A stretch of DNA of 64,000 nt, from NCBI RefSeq assembly GCF_015706575.1, contig NW_024037072.1:253001-317000 (forward strand), written 5' to 3'. Source of the DNA: Patiria miniata (taxonomy: Eukaryota > Echinodermata > Asteroidea > Valvatida > Asterinidae). The number at the start of each line of letters is the position of its first letter. Position 1 is the first letter of the stretch. Of this stretch, positions 49,193 to 60,907 are shown piece after piece. The notes beneath the pieces were generated by a model that was not told the origin of the DNA, did not search any database, and worked only from the letters and a program-made list of their open reading frames with translations. A program made the position numbers and the translations under genes.

Positions 49193-49690
49193 TTAAAGGG
49201 AATATACATGATTGGCTTTTGCTGTAATTTTCAGAAATGAACTATTTGAGGGGTTAGAATAATAGATCAAATATTGTTAGACTGACATGTTGGAAAGTTT
49301 GTGTTCGAAAATGCTGGAAAAAAACAAGAAAAACAAAAATGTTCAAGTAGTCTGGTTCCCTGACTCCACTAAATATAAAATGGATCAGTTTACAGATGCC
49401 GGAAACTTGTAAGGTAATGGAACCAGTCTAGCCGGCCTGCACCCGTTAATGAACATGTAACCAATAGCAAACAAACTTTGGACTGAAAGAAAAATGGTTA
49501 ATTTGGAGCAGTAGTTGAAAAATAGTTAGGTTTTTCCAACGGTGGTCGGTCTTGAAAATGACTTCACACCAGGTGCCATAATTTTACAGGATGCTTTAGA
49601 CTGTCATTTACCAACATCCTAGTAAGGTATTTCGTAAAAACTAGGTAGTTTTATTTTTCGATGTTTGCAAATGTTGTATATTCCCTTTAA
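49193..49690. mobile_element. TTAA-flanked MITE (copy 3 of 3, most complete)
   Basis: The ends are exact inverted repeats, TTAAAGGGAATATACA and TGTATATTCCCTTTAA, so each edge carries TTAA, the target of piggyBac-like elements. The interior matches 31204-31747 and, in part, 4373-4714. No coding capacity. Confidence 0.75.
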
Positions 49691-50012
49691 CAACTCCATT
49701 TGAAAGCTGCACCTTACACTTTGTGCATATTTTAAGCAGAACTGCAAATTAATAATGTACAAACATGTACTTATGATATACTGCCATTTTAAAGAATAAA
49801 CTAACATTGCTTCACTGGTAAGTTCCCCATTAAATCAACCTGAAAAGAAAATACCTTTGAACAGAGGACATCCGTTTTGTACAGTGATATAGTATAGCGC
49901 TCACGTAAAAATCACATTGCAGCATACTTCTGCATTGACCAAAACCCAAAAGCACTTTTCAATTGTCAAACACAGCTTCCCCTGTTTTCAAATTGTCTTT
50001 GATTTGTTTGAT

Positions 50013-50069
50013 TTTATTTACAATGGCACTGTTTGAAAAGAAATAACTAAAAAGGCAAATTCTTTTATT
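50013..50069 (-). terminator. OLA1 poly(A) signals
   Basis: AATAAA on the - strand at 50064-50069 (26 bases past the OLA1 stop) and again at 50013-50018. Either could direct cleavage; the second fits a more usual 3' UTR length. Confidence 0.55.
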
Positions 50070-50094
50070 GTACAGCTGCTGCATTGGTGTTTGT

Positions 50095-53000
50095 CTACTT
50101 CTTTTTCTCACTCAATCCAGCCCCTGCGTTGAACTTGAAATGGATGATGTCGCCATCTTCAACAGTGTAATTCCTGCCCTGCTGTCGGTACTTCCCGGCA
50201 GACTGAACACACAAAAAAGAACAAACATTTTTTAAAGTAAGTCTTGTAAACTCATTAAAATTCTACAGAAAATTAAACCTTTAAATATGGACTTAACGGT
50301 GAAAAGCTGTAACATTGCTGTCAAAGTATGGCACTTTCCCTGGTGTTCAGTGATTTTTATCATGTGATAATAGGTGGGTCCGGGAACCAGTGATTATGGA
50401 CAAGGAAAATGTAGGGGCGATTTCATTTTTTTGTATGGGGTCCCTTTTGCATCAAATGTTCTAAATTATAGATGTTTGAATAAAAATTGTATGGAGAGAA
50501 GAACCAGCATACATGTATGTACATTTCAATTCAAAAGCAAAAAGTACTTCACTCTTCCAATAGTCAGGTTTTTGCAGCAGGCCAAACTATCAAATCTCTC
50601 CACATCAAAATCGCCATTTTATTTTGGGGTAAACTTGCTACTTACTTTCACTTCATTTTCTGAGCCCAGTTCCTTGAAGTCGTCGTACTTCATGACGTCA
50701 GCCATGATGAAACCTTTCTCAAAATCTGTGTGGATTTTCCCAGCAGCTTGGGGGGCCTTAGTACCTTTCTGCATAGAGAAAGTGTTGACATGTGTAATTG
50801 GGTAGTCAGAAAAACAAGAGGAAAATACATCACACAAAGATCACAGAGGGAATTTTGCAAAGGGTTTACGGGTTGTGACTTATCAGTGGTTTAAACCACA
50901 CATTGGTCATTCGTTGTGTCCTTGGGCAAGCCACTTCATCCCTACTTTCATTTCACTACCTAGCAGTAAGGGCCTGTCTCAATTCATATCTGGGATGTGT
51001 TCTGGACAAGTTGCAGACACTGTATCGGGTATACGTTGCGGTATTCTGAACAACTTCCCTGCAATCTTCCCGCAATGAAGTTATCAATCTTGGCGAGTCA
51101 AGCAGTTGCTTATGAAATGTCCCTGGAATATGTCTGGGAGAAATGAAGAGCTTCTTCCAGACAAAGTGGATGATTCTAATGCAACTCGTCCCAGATATGA
51201 ATTGAGATGGGCCCTAAACAAGTACCAGTGTTAGCTGGACACTAATCTGCAATGGATTGGCACTCAGACATTCTCAATTGTTTCATGCAAAGGAAACTAG
51301 AGATAGACTTCAGCCTGATTAGGCACTTCAACTCCAGGCTGACTTACAAGCTACAAAAGACTTTTCACTGTGTTTTAAGCTGAGAAGTATAACAAGGAAA
51401 CAGCACATCTGTGGACAAATTCCACGACACAAAAGTAAGGGCTAAGTGCTACATTTAACCAGTCGAACCAGAAATGTTAAAATCCTTCCTGCAATGATCC
51501 AAAATCATCTCACCTGGATTGTCCATGCCCGGACTTCATCCTTGCCGGATGTGAAGAAGTACATGAGTTGCAGCGCCTTGTAACCTGTCGTGATGATCTT
51601 ATCAAGGGCACTGCAAAATGTAAACCGACAAATTTCATTTTAAATGACAATGAAAATTCGGAATCTTGGTTGAACAAAGAAAAAGATCTGCAGTGGTAAT
51701 CAAAGAAATATACCGGTACTGAACAAATTGAGCTATACTGCCCTGTGCTGAGGCAAATTTCATGGTGGTGATCCACAGTTAGAAAAAAACTGTGCTAATC
51801 ATGGCAGAAAAATTGTAGTACTCTTAGGCATATTTCATGGCTTAGATATGACAATGCTTACACAAACATAGAGAGTTCTAATGATGTAGCGCCTTGAGCA
51901 CCAAAACGGGTGGATATGTGCACTTTTTAAATACACATTATTATTATTATTATTCTTTTATAAGCAACTTCTCAAAGAGAAGTGCACATGCACTTTGCTA
52001 TGTTTATTGTTCCTCATGTCCTTACAGTCTACAGAAAAAATGTATGCTTAGCAGCATCATAGCATTTGGTCCAGGTGACATTCCAATTTGTGAATGTCTT
52101 TATCTCAGGAGCGCCATTGTAACACTCTGAAAATAATAATGAAGTTTGAGGAAAATGACACAAAAGGAAAACCGGACAACAGAGTACTGAAAGGGGATGA
52201 TGAATTCACCAATGTGAACGGTTGCTGTTACAAGACAGCCCAGCCTGCTGACACCCAGCTACACAGATAGACAGACAGGCAGGCATGACCAACCTTGTGA
52301 TTTTGTGCTCTTCCAGATATGCCTTTCTCTCCGCCTCCTCCATCTCAAAGATCTTCTGCTCAAAGGCGGCGCTGAAGGGGATAATTGTTGCGCCTGGATC
52401 ATTCTCATCAACCCATTCTTTAATCTTCAATAACCTGGAGGTACAAGAAATAAACCGAATCAGAAGGAGTGGCCAAAGCTGAAAGAACTTGGGAAGGAGG
52501 GACAGCTTCTCAGGGGTAACAAACATTAACCCTTACTCCCTAGGCCTTTTTGCTAGGATGTAACCTCAATCCTGCAAAATCCTCAGATTGGCCTCATTGA
52601 AAAATAGCATATATAGCCTCAATCCTGCAAAATCCTCCATTATTCCTCGAATATGGTCCATGGAGGGGTGACCACTGCCTGAATCCTGCAATATCCTGCA
52701 GCAGTGACTGTTAATATGTTGAGGCTTGGCCAGTGACATCCTGGAGCAGTACGGAGGATTTCAAGCATAATCCAGGCCTATATTTATGCATGACTGAGCA
52801 AAAACAACACAAGGTCCGGCCCAAGACCTTGACAAAGTGCATCCTACAAAATCAGTAACGCACTTTTGCCATGTTACCTCAATCCTCCAAATTCCTCCAC
52901 TTTGGCAAAGAGGATTTTGAAGGATTCAGGGCGGTTAGGGTTAACTCTTAAAAAGATACATATGATTATGCGTTTTGTGTGCATTGTTTTTGTCTGAAGC

Positions 53001-56000
53001 AACAGAATTGCTCACAATCTTAAAGAAGGGTGCATGACAACTAACATGTGGAAGGTTTAGCTCAGTGTGTAGTATACGTCTTCAGAAAACAGAGACAAAG
53101 TCTCGTAACTGGATTCCGTTGCTAAAATGCACGTAAAATACTGTACCTGCGAGCACAAGTTCTTAAACCACCTCCAATGATCGTTTCTTCTGAATTGTAA
53201 CTCTGGTCTTATCTTCACTTGAGAAAGGACTTTCTTGTTAAATCAGTAGGTACATGTCTGGGTAATTGCAAATGTTCCTTCATTTTGAGACTAAATGATT
53301 AGATTTTGAGTTAAATGAAAAAATAATAGGACACATATCATTCACCATGTCTAAAGTGCTAAGTCCAATCCTTCAGCCGTTACTCACCACTTGTTCTTTT
53401 TGCGTATATAGTCCCTCTCAGACAGATTCACCAAGTACATCATGGGTTTGGCCGTGAATAGTAGATGTTTGTTCAGAATCTCAATCTAGTAAACAATTAT
53501 AAAATGTTAAGATCATATCGGTAGCATCGGGATCCAACTATGATGAAATAATAAACAAGAATAATGCTGTGCTTTCCAAATACCATAATTTTCGGAATAT
53601 AAGCTGCGGCTTTACGTTGAATTTGCCCATGAAAATGTTTACTGCGGCTTATACACAGGGCGGCTTATACGCCGAGGCTTGAAAATAAAAATGAGAATGA
53701 GATTTAAATGTGTATTTACTGTACTGGTAATAAGAAAAGATCTGTTGCTGAAATGAATTATCAATTAAGAAAGTCATTAACAAACCGAAAGCACGTCCCA
53801 CGTAAGGTACCGAGCGGTAAAAAGTATGGTGAAAGCTGTCTTCGACGCTTGCGATCGTGACCAGCCGTACTAGTGCTGCATGCCTGCTGCTGCATGCTTT
53901 CCCCCATAAGCCATAATGCACTTGCGGACCACACCATTTGTGGTAATAAAAGGGTGTACTTTCTTGGGAACAACAATTACCAATATTTCCGCTTTTTAAA
54001 AAAAGAAAAAAGACGACTTATACTTTTTATGGTGTTCGAAATATTTCTTTATTCGATAATCAGTTGTTCAACGTCACAATATATTTTTTTCATGAAGTGT
54101 ACTCAAGAAACGATGTAAAACTCAAAACAGGGGCTAAATCACCCCTTACGAAAGTAATGGATTCGTCCATAAAAATGTCAGCATCGTGGTAACCAAAGAT
54201 CTATAGCGCCGTAGGCGCAAGCGGCGCTATAGGATCTTTGGTGTTGACTGTTTTCGAAAAAAGTTACGATCGAAACTTGAATTTTTAACGTTACTACTCG
54301 TTAGTAATCACAACAATTTGATAAGTTTTGTTGTAAAAACGGACCTGTTTATTCTTAGGACGAAACAAATCAGCATCTGTTGTCACAAAGCAAGATTTGT
54401 AGCACATCAGTCAGACAACACACGGTGGGTTGCATACGCTTTCACGTGCTGCGGGTTGTCATTCACCGGCGCAGGCTGCCCGGGCCATGCGCTAACTTTT
54501 ATGGCTGGGGACCGGACGGGTCAGCCGGCAGCAATTCCCGGTGTTTATTTTTCATCATTAATTTCTATATTTGTTTGTAAGAGTATCGATGGTAAATGAT
54601 TTGATATAACTTTTGTGGCCCTTTTTACAGCTTCTGTAGTGTAAATGGAACTGGTTCAAAGCATTTTGAGTGGAATTTGGAGGCCTTACAAAATTGAAAC
54701 CACTGCGGTCGGCGCAGCTTATACGCCGGTGCGGCTTATTTATACGCCAACTTCAAATCTTAATTTGCAGATTTTTGCGTGCTGCAGCTTATACTCCGCG
54801 CGGCTTATATTCCGAAAATTACGGTACTGAAAATCTGGTCACCTAAGGTATTAATAGCAGCACAACTTTATAGAAAAAGCTTGTCAACCTTTATACCTAA
54901 CAAAAAATCAAGAAATTTGGTTTTTTTGACTGAGTGCAATGGTACTTCACTACAGAATATTATTATAATACATGTAGTCTTCATCCAAAAGTGAAGTTGT
55001 ACAGACATGGAGGTTCTAATTTGAATTTCTCTTCTAAAAACCAAGAAACAAAACCACTACATACCTCTGCTCCATTCCACTCAATCTGTCGGACGGGCCT
55101 CTTGTCCTCTTTCACATGCTTTTGCACCTTGGCAAGTGCCTCCTACCAAAAAAGGTCAAAGGTTACGGCAAAGTTTAAACAAAAATGTAAAGTAATGAGT
55201 GTCAGAGTAAAGTGTGCAATGATGCAAAGCTTTCTCTGTCAACCTTTGATGGGAATAAGCATCAGGCAGACTAGTTCCAAACATATCCCTCGTAGATCCC
55301 TCGAAACCAATTGGAAGATTTTGTAGGATTCTGAAGGATTGAGGAAGATGGGAATGAATTCCTCTTGAAGTCAAGAGTACAATGAGTGTGTCATTGGGTT
55401 CCTATAGAGTGGTCGATGGGTTCCTACAGAGTGGTCAATGGGTTCCTACAGAGTGGTCCATGGGTTCCTACAGAGTGGTCGATGGGTTCCTACAGAGTGG
55501 TCGATGGGTTCCTACAGAGTGGTCGATGGGTTCCTACAGAGTGGTCGATGGGTTCCTACAGAGTGGTCGATGGGTTCCTACAGAGTGGTCAATGGGTTCC
55601 AACAGAGTGGTCGATGGGTTCCTACAGAGTGGTCAATGGGTTCCTACAGAGTGGTCGATGGGTTCCTACAGAGTGGTCAATGGGTTCCTACAGAGTGGTT
55701 GATGGGTTCCTACAGAGTGGTCAATGGGTTCCTACAGAGTGGTCGATGGGTTCCTACAGAGTGGTCGATGGGTTCCCACAGAGTGGTCAATGGGTCCCTA
55801 CAGAGTGGTCGATGGGTTCCAACAGAGTGGTCGATGGGTTCCTACAGAGTGGTCGATGGGTCCCAACAGAGTGGTCAATGGGTTCCCACAGAGTGGTCAA
55901 TGGGTTCCTACAGAGTGGTCAATGGGTTCCTACAGAGTGGTCGATGGGTTCCTACAGAGTGGTCAATGGGTTCCAACAGAGTGGTCGATGGGTTCCTACA

Positions 56001-59000
56001 GAGTGGTCAATGGGTTCCTACAGAGTGGTCGATGGGTTCCTACAGAGTGGTCGATGGGTTCCTACAGAGTGGTCGATGGGTTCCCACAGAGTGGTCGATG
56101 GGTTCCTACAGAGTGGTCGATGGGTTCCTACAGAGTGGTCAATGGGTTCCCACAGAGTGGTCAATGGGTCCCTACAGAGTGGTCGATGGGTTCCTACAGA
56201 GTGGTCGATGGGTTCCCACAGAGTGGTCAATGGGTTCCTACAGAGTGGTCGATGGGTTTCTACAGAGTGGTCGACGGGTTCCTACAGAGTGGTCGATGGG
56301 TCCCTACAGAGTGGTCGATGGGTTCCAACAGAGTGGTCGATGGGTTCCTACAGAGTGGTCGATGGGTTCCCACAGAGTGGTCAATGGGTTCCTACAGAGT
56401 GGTCGATGGGTTCCTACAGAGTGGTCGATGGGTTCCTACAGAGTGGTCGATGGGTTCCCACAGAGTGGTCAATGGGTTCCTACAGAGTGGTCAATGGGTT
56501 CCTACAGAGTGGTCGATAGGTTCCTACAGAGTGGTCGATGGGTTCCTACAGAGTGGTCGATGGGTTCCTACAGAGTGGTCGATGGGTTCCTACAGAGTGG
56601 TCGATGGGTTCCCACAGAGTGGTCAATGGGTTCCTACAGAGTGGTCGATGGGTTCCTACAGAGTGGTCGATGGGTCCCTACAGAGTGGTCAATGGGTTCC
56701 AACAGAGTGGTCGATGGGTTCCTACAGAGTGGTCAATGGGTTCCTACAGAGTGGTCGATGGGTTCCTACAGAGTGGTCGATGGGTTCCTACAGAGTTGTC
56801 ATTTTGAGGAATTCAGGAGGGTTCCTAACAAAGCTTCCGTTGGAGATTAGGTTAACGCTGCAGTAAAATGACAATTGCACCAGGGTTCAATTTTATGGAA
56901 CTGCTTAGCAAAAAATGGTGCTCAGCATATTCATGTGCTTAGCAAAATACAGCTGAGTACCAGTCACTAGTAATATACATTGCATGACACTTTGGCTGGT
57001 GACCTGTTTTTGCTTTATAGCAAGTACTTTCTGTACTTAGCAATTTTCTGTGTTTAGTAGCTCAATCAAAGTGGCCCTGGTTCATTTAAGTCCTCACAAT
57101 GCTAAACAGCCATGGGGACATTGGGACTGGCTCAAGTTTTCAAGACTTACAAATTCTGGCTTGAGTTTCTTGTCGTTTCCCCTGACTGCTTTCTTCTCCA
57201 GGTCACTGACCCTCTGCTCCAAGATGCTCTCATCCTTAAGACGGAGCTCCTCAAAGATGATTGCCAGGTCCCTAACTGGATTAACATCACCCTCTATGTG
57301 GGTCACGTCATCATCTTCAAATGCTCCTGAGAGGAAAAAAAGTAACGTTTCTGTCAATGTTCCAAGAATATTTCTCAAAGGGATTCCTAAAAATCCCCCC
57401 AAGCAAGTAGCTCGCACGCCTGGGGAAACCCGTAGAGAGAAGACAATGAAGAAATTACAGTTTTAGAACCCCAGAAGAATATTCTGTGGGAAACATATGG
57501 AATCAGGTAGGGACTGAAACCCAATCCACATGTGGACCAGGGCAGAAATCGAACCCAGGCCATAGAGGTGGAAGGCGAGGAAAGAACCTCTGCAACAACC
57601 CAACTCCTCTGCCTATAATATCCTGAGCCCAACCCTTTTGGCATATTGCCAGGAAGCAGACGCAGCAGTAAAACCCAGGCAAAATGCACCGCACATGGAC
57701 ACCAAGCTCCAAGTAACGTCATGGTTACTGGGCTCCACAGCGATAAATCCATCACAATCATCCAAAACAAAATGTAAATTTTTGTTCAGATGTGTAGTGG
57801 TAAGGGCTAATCAATTTATCATCAGTTATATTCAGAAAATTATCACTTTTTTCTTGACCTGTACAGTGTACACCCATTTGGAACAATACTGTCACAATGC
57901 TACCAACTAAGCTGGCCAACTGACCACGTGCCTGGATTCTTGACACAGTCAAATATATCTGATCCAGGAAACTGATTCCAATGAAATGATCTTAGAACTC
58001 ACTTGAGAGATGAAACAATGCGTCACATGCGCTGATGTGAGATAAGAAGGCGTTACCCAGTCCCTGCCCCTCATTGGCTCCCTTCACTAAACCAGCAATG
58101 TCCGTCACATGAAGAAAGGCCGGTACTTTACTACAGGAATGAAGAACAAAATGCTTGGAAATGACATTGGAATTTAAAATGAAACACAACGTTTGTTTTC
58201 TGTGTAGCACAGTATACATTCCTCTGCATGCCATGTGCTTTCTAGTTTTCTAGAAATTAAATTTTTTTTCTTTAAAGTTACAAAAAAATGTGTTCACAAA
58301 TAACTTGATAAACCTGCTCTTCTGTCCGTGTCTAGTGTGTCCTTCTAGTGTGCACTCATTGCATAACAAGAATAGATGTCATACTATAATAGGTTTCTTG
58401 TTTTATGTAACTCAATTTATATGATTGATCATTGATCTGTGATTACTCTACCTTAACGGCTTGAAGAAGTCACATAAAAAATCAAATCTTTCATCCGGAA
58501 CAGGCACCCTACGTGTCTAGAAGAAAAAACAATTAAAATATCCGGGTAAACATCATCCTCACATAACATATCCTTGAAATTACATACATACAATTACGTA
58601 AACTACAAGTATTTACAAACTACTGGGAAGTACTTCACAAATTAGTTTCAGAGAAATTTAAATTATGAAAATTTGATGACTGAGTTTCGCTATTGTTCAA
58701 ACTGACATTATATGTTTCACTAACTGCAAGCAATTCTCTGTGTTGCCATAGTAGATTTTCCCAAAAAAGGCCAAACAATATATAAGATTGTCAATTCAAA
58801 AGTTGAATAAAAAGTAAATAAAAGGTATTAAAATTGCATTTCTTTCTATAATGATAATGTCTTTCTCACAGTTTCTAAAAGTCTGATTTTAAAGAAAAGT
58901 CTGAGAAATCTCATGCTTAAATATCAATAGACCATTATCATGTTGCAGCCATTTGATTGGTTCCCATTCAGATTTCAGATCATTGTAACCAAAGCGAGGC

Positions 59001-60907
59001 TGGAAGGAAAAATAGTCTGGTTCCTTTTTGCACAAAAACATTATCATTCAGTACTGTAATTGGATACAGGGAACATGAGTAAAATGGTGGAAGCATGATA
59101 GAGGTCTATAGCTGTTCAGGTTTGAGGCCCGCTGAATCAAACAAGTAAAATAGGATCCAATATAGCTGACACAAAAGATCTTCGGTTTCGTGCTTAGACT
59201 TACAAATACCAACAGATTCTATGTGATGTTGGATCTTGTTAGAATCAGCAGAGGTAGGGTTAATATTAATGAATATTAATCCCAACATCCTGCATTTTTA
59301 AGGTACAAAGAGAAATTGAAGGTATACTTATTTTCATTAGGATCTGCTCATCAGGTGATGAGGCCAGGAAGTGCACAGCACATGGAAAAAATTGAGAAAC
59401 AAAGAAAAAAAAAGCCATATTTAGAATTCTATAGTCCAAAAAGGCAACAGTTCCAACACTTATGAGTGACACTTGTCAAGTTCCAATAATGTAAAGAGGT
59501 GCATCAAAAAGGATAAAGCTGCATCAGGAGAAATAGCACAATGGTGGGTTAAATTCTGGAATTTTTCAGCAAACTTTCATGAATATAACTCGTATTTGTG
59601 AATAGTAAATATTAAAATGGTAACACAATGGAAGAACTGTAATTGTTTAAAATTCAAAGAAATTCGAAATCCATTACTCCTTCCATGCTTTAATGCTGAC
59701 ACAATGGGTATTTTCATACGAAGCAATTGTGCATAGGTTTGAAGTATCAGTAGCTCACTGGTTCCTCATGCTTTAGTCACACAAAAAAACAATCTGAAAT
59801 TTTTTTTTTTAAATGGGGCCGGGTAACTAGGGTTAAGAAAAAATGATTTGGGGAAAAATTCATGTCTTCTGAGATATCCCACAATAGCCTAGCATTGCAT
59901 CACATTAAATCCTAACCACCTAGGCCCATTGTAATCTAATTACGGACTGCCAATGATACCAAGCATCAGTGCAGCTGATATCTAGCACCATCTGGGCATA
60001 ATTTATGCATGGCTAAGCATAGACAACACAAGGTGCAAGTTAAGACATTGATACAATGCATTCTCCAAAATCAATGGGTACTAATATGAAATACAGCCTC
60101 AATCCTCCAAAACTGCCTGGTGGATTTTGGAGGATTGAGGAGGGTATGACTAAGAGCATGGTAAGCGTTAATCTGTCTTACCTATGGTACAGAATGGGAA
60201 GTTTTCCGCAGCTGCCTGACTTTTGGTCAGAACATTGAAGAATGTTGACTTTCTGCAAAAAAATAGCACATAATAATTACTCTTTCAATTGGTCTTTGTT
60301 AAATTCTGATCACAAAGAAGTAAATAATTGTATTGAACAATTAATATGCTTGTTCCAATGGCACAACTAAAAAGTGGGGGTGGGGGCACGGGGCCCTGCT
60401 AAGATTTGAAGAGAAAAAAAATTAGCTTCTTACCGTTAAAACACATTCAATACCCCTCCCCTTCCCCTCCCCTCCCCTTCCCCTCCCCTCCCCCTCCCCT
60501 CCCCCCCCCCCCCTCTCCCCCGGGAAGCCCCCTCCTGCAACTGGCTTGTTGTTTAAAAAGTCTTAACATGTCTTTATGGAAACGAACGTTCATGCTCGAA
60601 CTGAACACACTGTTTAACGTTGCAGGCTTTGCATTAGACTCAAGTAACAGGCCGTATCCGGATCACAATGGCTATGGCTGGGCATAAACACAAGCACCTA
60701 TGGAAGCCACTACCAGCAGCTTCAGCCCATTTCGATAGACTAGTTATTTCTGGCCATAGCCATGTGATTCGTAAACAGCCAAAGTTTCTGGTAAATATCA
60801 GCCTACCCAACATTTGGCAATCCCACGATGCCACACTTCAGTGAGGTCCCTACTCGACCAATGAGAGGCAGAGGCTTAGCTTCACCGGACTTCTTCTTGG
60901 GAGGCAT
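50095..60907 (-). CDS. OLA1: Obg-like ATPase 1 (OLA1), 12 exons
   Basis: Cytosolic P-loop ATPase of the Obg/YchF family that acts in translation and stress responses. Exons in coding order: 60807-60907, 60182-60252, 59328-59343, 58452-58508, 58003-58130, 57151-57326, 55065-55142, 53388-53485, 52294-52434, 51514-51610, 50646-50768, 50095-50202. All join in frame to 397 residues (human 396). It starts [20 protein letters not shown]. The P-loop is GLPNVGKST (29-37), the G2 region PFCTIDPNEN, G3 DIAGLVKGA, and the G4 position reads NLSERD rather than NKxD, the known change that gives this family ATP preference. The C-terminal TGS domain begins around [20 protein letters not shown]. The acceptor for exon 4 is CACGTAG at 58509; the TAG a few bases upstream would shift the frame. 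The gene is 10.8 kb, with repeats in the introns. Confidence 0.97.
52526..52944. mobile_element. TTAA-flanked repeat with AATCCTCCAAAATCC subrepeats
   Basis: The edges TTAACCCTTACTCCC and GGGCGGTTAGGGTTAA are imperfect inverted repeats with TTAA at each end. Inside, CCTCAATCCTGCAAAATCCTC recurs several times. A diverged relative is at about 59910-60150. It lies in the OLA1 intron between exons 53388-53485 and 52294-52434. Confidence 0.6.
52973..53300. repeat. Dispersed repeat, related to 17737-18100
   Basis: The same ordered blocks as the copy at 17737-18100 (AAGCAACAGAATTGCTCACAATCTTAAA, GTTGCTAAAATGCACGT, TCTTATCTTCACTT, CTGGGTAATTGCAAATG). It sits directly after the TTAA-flanked element in an OLA1 intron. 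Confidence 0.55.
53581..54826. mobile_element. Pogo/Tigger-like non-autonomous element, about 1.25 kb
   Basis: Left end TACCATAATTTTCGGAATAT and right end ATATTCCGAAAATTACGGTA are inverted repeats beginning with TA. Subterminal repeats of GCGGCTTATACGCC occur on both sides. These termini resemble pogo/Tigger-type MITEs known from many animals. No transposase frame is recognisable. A small palindrome (about 54194-54242, around GGCGCAAGCGGCGCTATAG) is nested inside. It lies in the OLA1 intron between exons 55065-55142 and 53388-53485. Confidence 0.7.
55392..56801. repeat. 22-bp minisatellite, about 64 copies, in an OLA1 intron
   Basis: Tandem array of CGATGGGTTCCTACAGAGTGGT with single-base variants at a few fixed places (CGAT/CAAT, CCTACA/CCCACA/CCAACA, GGTTCC/GGTCCC). 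Because 22 is not a multiple of 3 and the unit lacks stops in any + strand frame, all three + frames stay open for 270-470 codons; these are artefacts. It lies between OLA1 exons 57151-57326 and 55065-55142 and is bordered by GGATTCTGAAGGATTGAGG-type repeat sequence. Confidence 0.95.
57390..57625 (-). mobile_element. tRNA-derived SINE (minus strand)
   Basis: On the - strand a B box GGTTCGATTT (57546-57555) sits in CCTGGGTTCGATTTCTGCCC, preceded at tRNA spacing by a degenerate A-box region and followed by a body CACATGTGGATTGGGTTTCAG and on to a GGTTTCCCCAGGCG block. This layout is that of a tRNA-headed SINE. It is in the OLA1 intron upstream of exon 57151-57326. Confidence 0.55.
59328..59343 (-). 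other. 16-nt OLA1 microexon
   Basis: The exon ATCCTAATGAAAATAA lies between the acceptor GAGCAG and the donor GTATAC. It completes the D of the G2 region and encodes PNEN. Both junctions match in phase (1 in, 2 out), and leaving it out would shift the frame, so it should be constitutive. Confidence 0.82.
59910..60150. repeat. Diverged relative of the 52526-52944 element
   Basis: Matches include ATCCTAACCACCTAGGCCC, TTTATGCATGGCTAAGCATAGACAACACAAGGT and CCTCAATCCTCCAAAA, in the same order as in 52526-52944. It includes a local hairpin of CAATCCTCCAAAA with TTTTGGAGGATTG. Confidence 0.55.
60446..60525. repeat. (CCCCT)n polypyrimidine tract in OLA1 intron 1
   Basis: About 80 bases of almost pure C/T built on CCCCTCCCC, with a run of C near 60503-60512. 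The OLA1 coding strand is therefore G-rich here, with many G3-G4 runs. Adjacent runs are close enough for a quadruplex or triplex to form. Confidence 0.85.

Larger units (their letters stand above)
45581..50094. other. Region between the Sp1/3/4 gene and OLA1
   Basis: No recognisable gene. Directly upstream of the Sp start the sequence is richer in CpG. At 46602-46855 there is a tandem duplication of a roughly 125-base unit (AGAACAACATTTT ... GGGATTTTGCAG twice). A promoter-like motif cluster is at about 47421-47500. Copy 3 of the TTAA MITE is at 49193-49690. The final 100 bases carry OLA1 poly(A) signals. Confidence 0.6.

Noticed and set aside
53649-54599. Short frames inside the 1.25-kb pogo-like element as a transposase
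   Set aside because: No DDE-type or helix-turn-helix motif; lengths below 100 codons.
55392-56801. CRISPR-like array
   Set aside because: The repeats are directly abutting with no unique spacers, and the genome is animal.
55386-56866. Four overlapping + strand open frames of 270-470 codons ([20 protein letters not shown]-type repeats)
   Set aside because: They are the same 22-bp minisatellite read in all three frames, inside an OLA1 intron; no start context, splice sites or domain.
58509-58517. Upstream acceptor (CTTCTAG) for OLA1 exon 4
   Set aside because: It would add nine bases and put the VPVPDERF block out of frame with the microexon; the acceptor CACGTAG keeps the frame and the human-like length.
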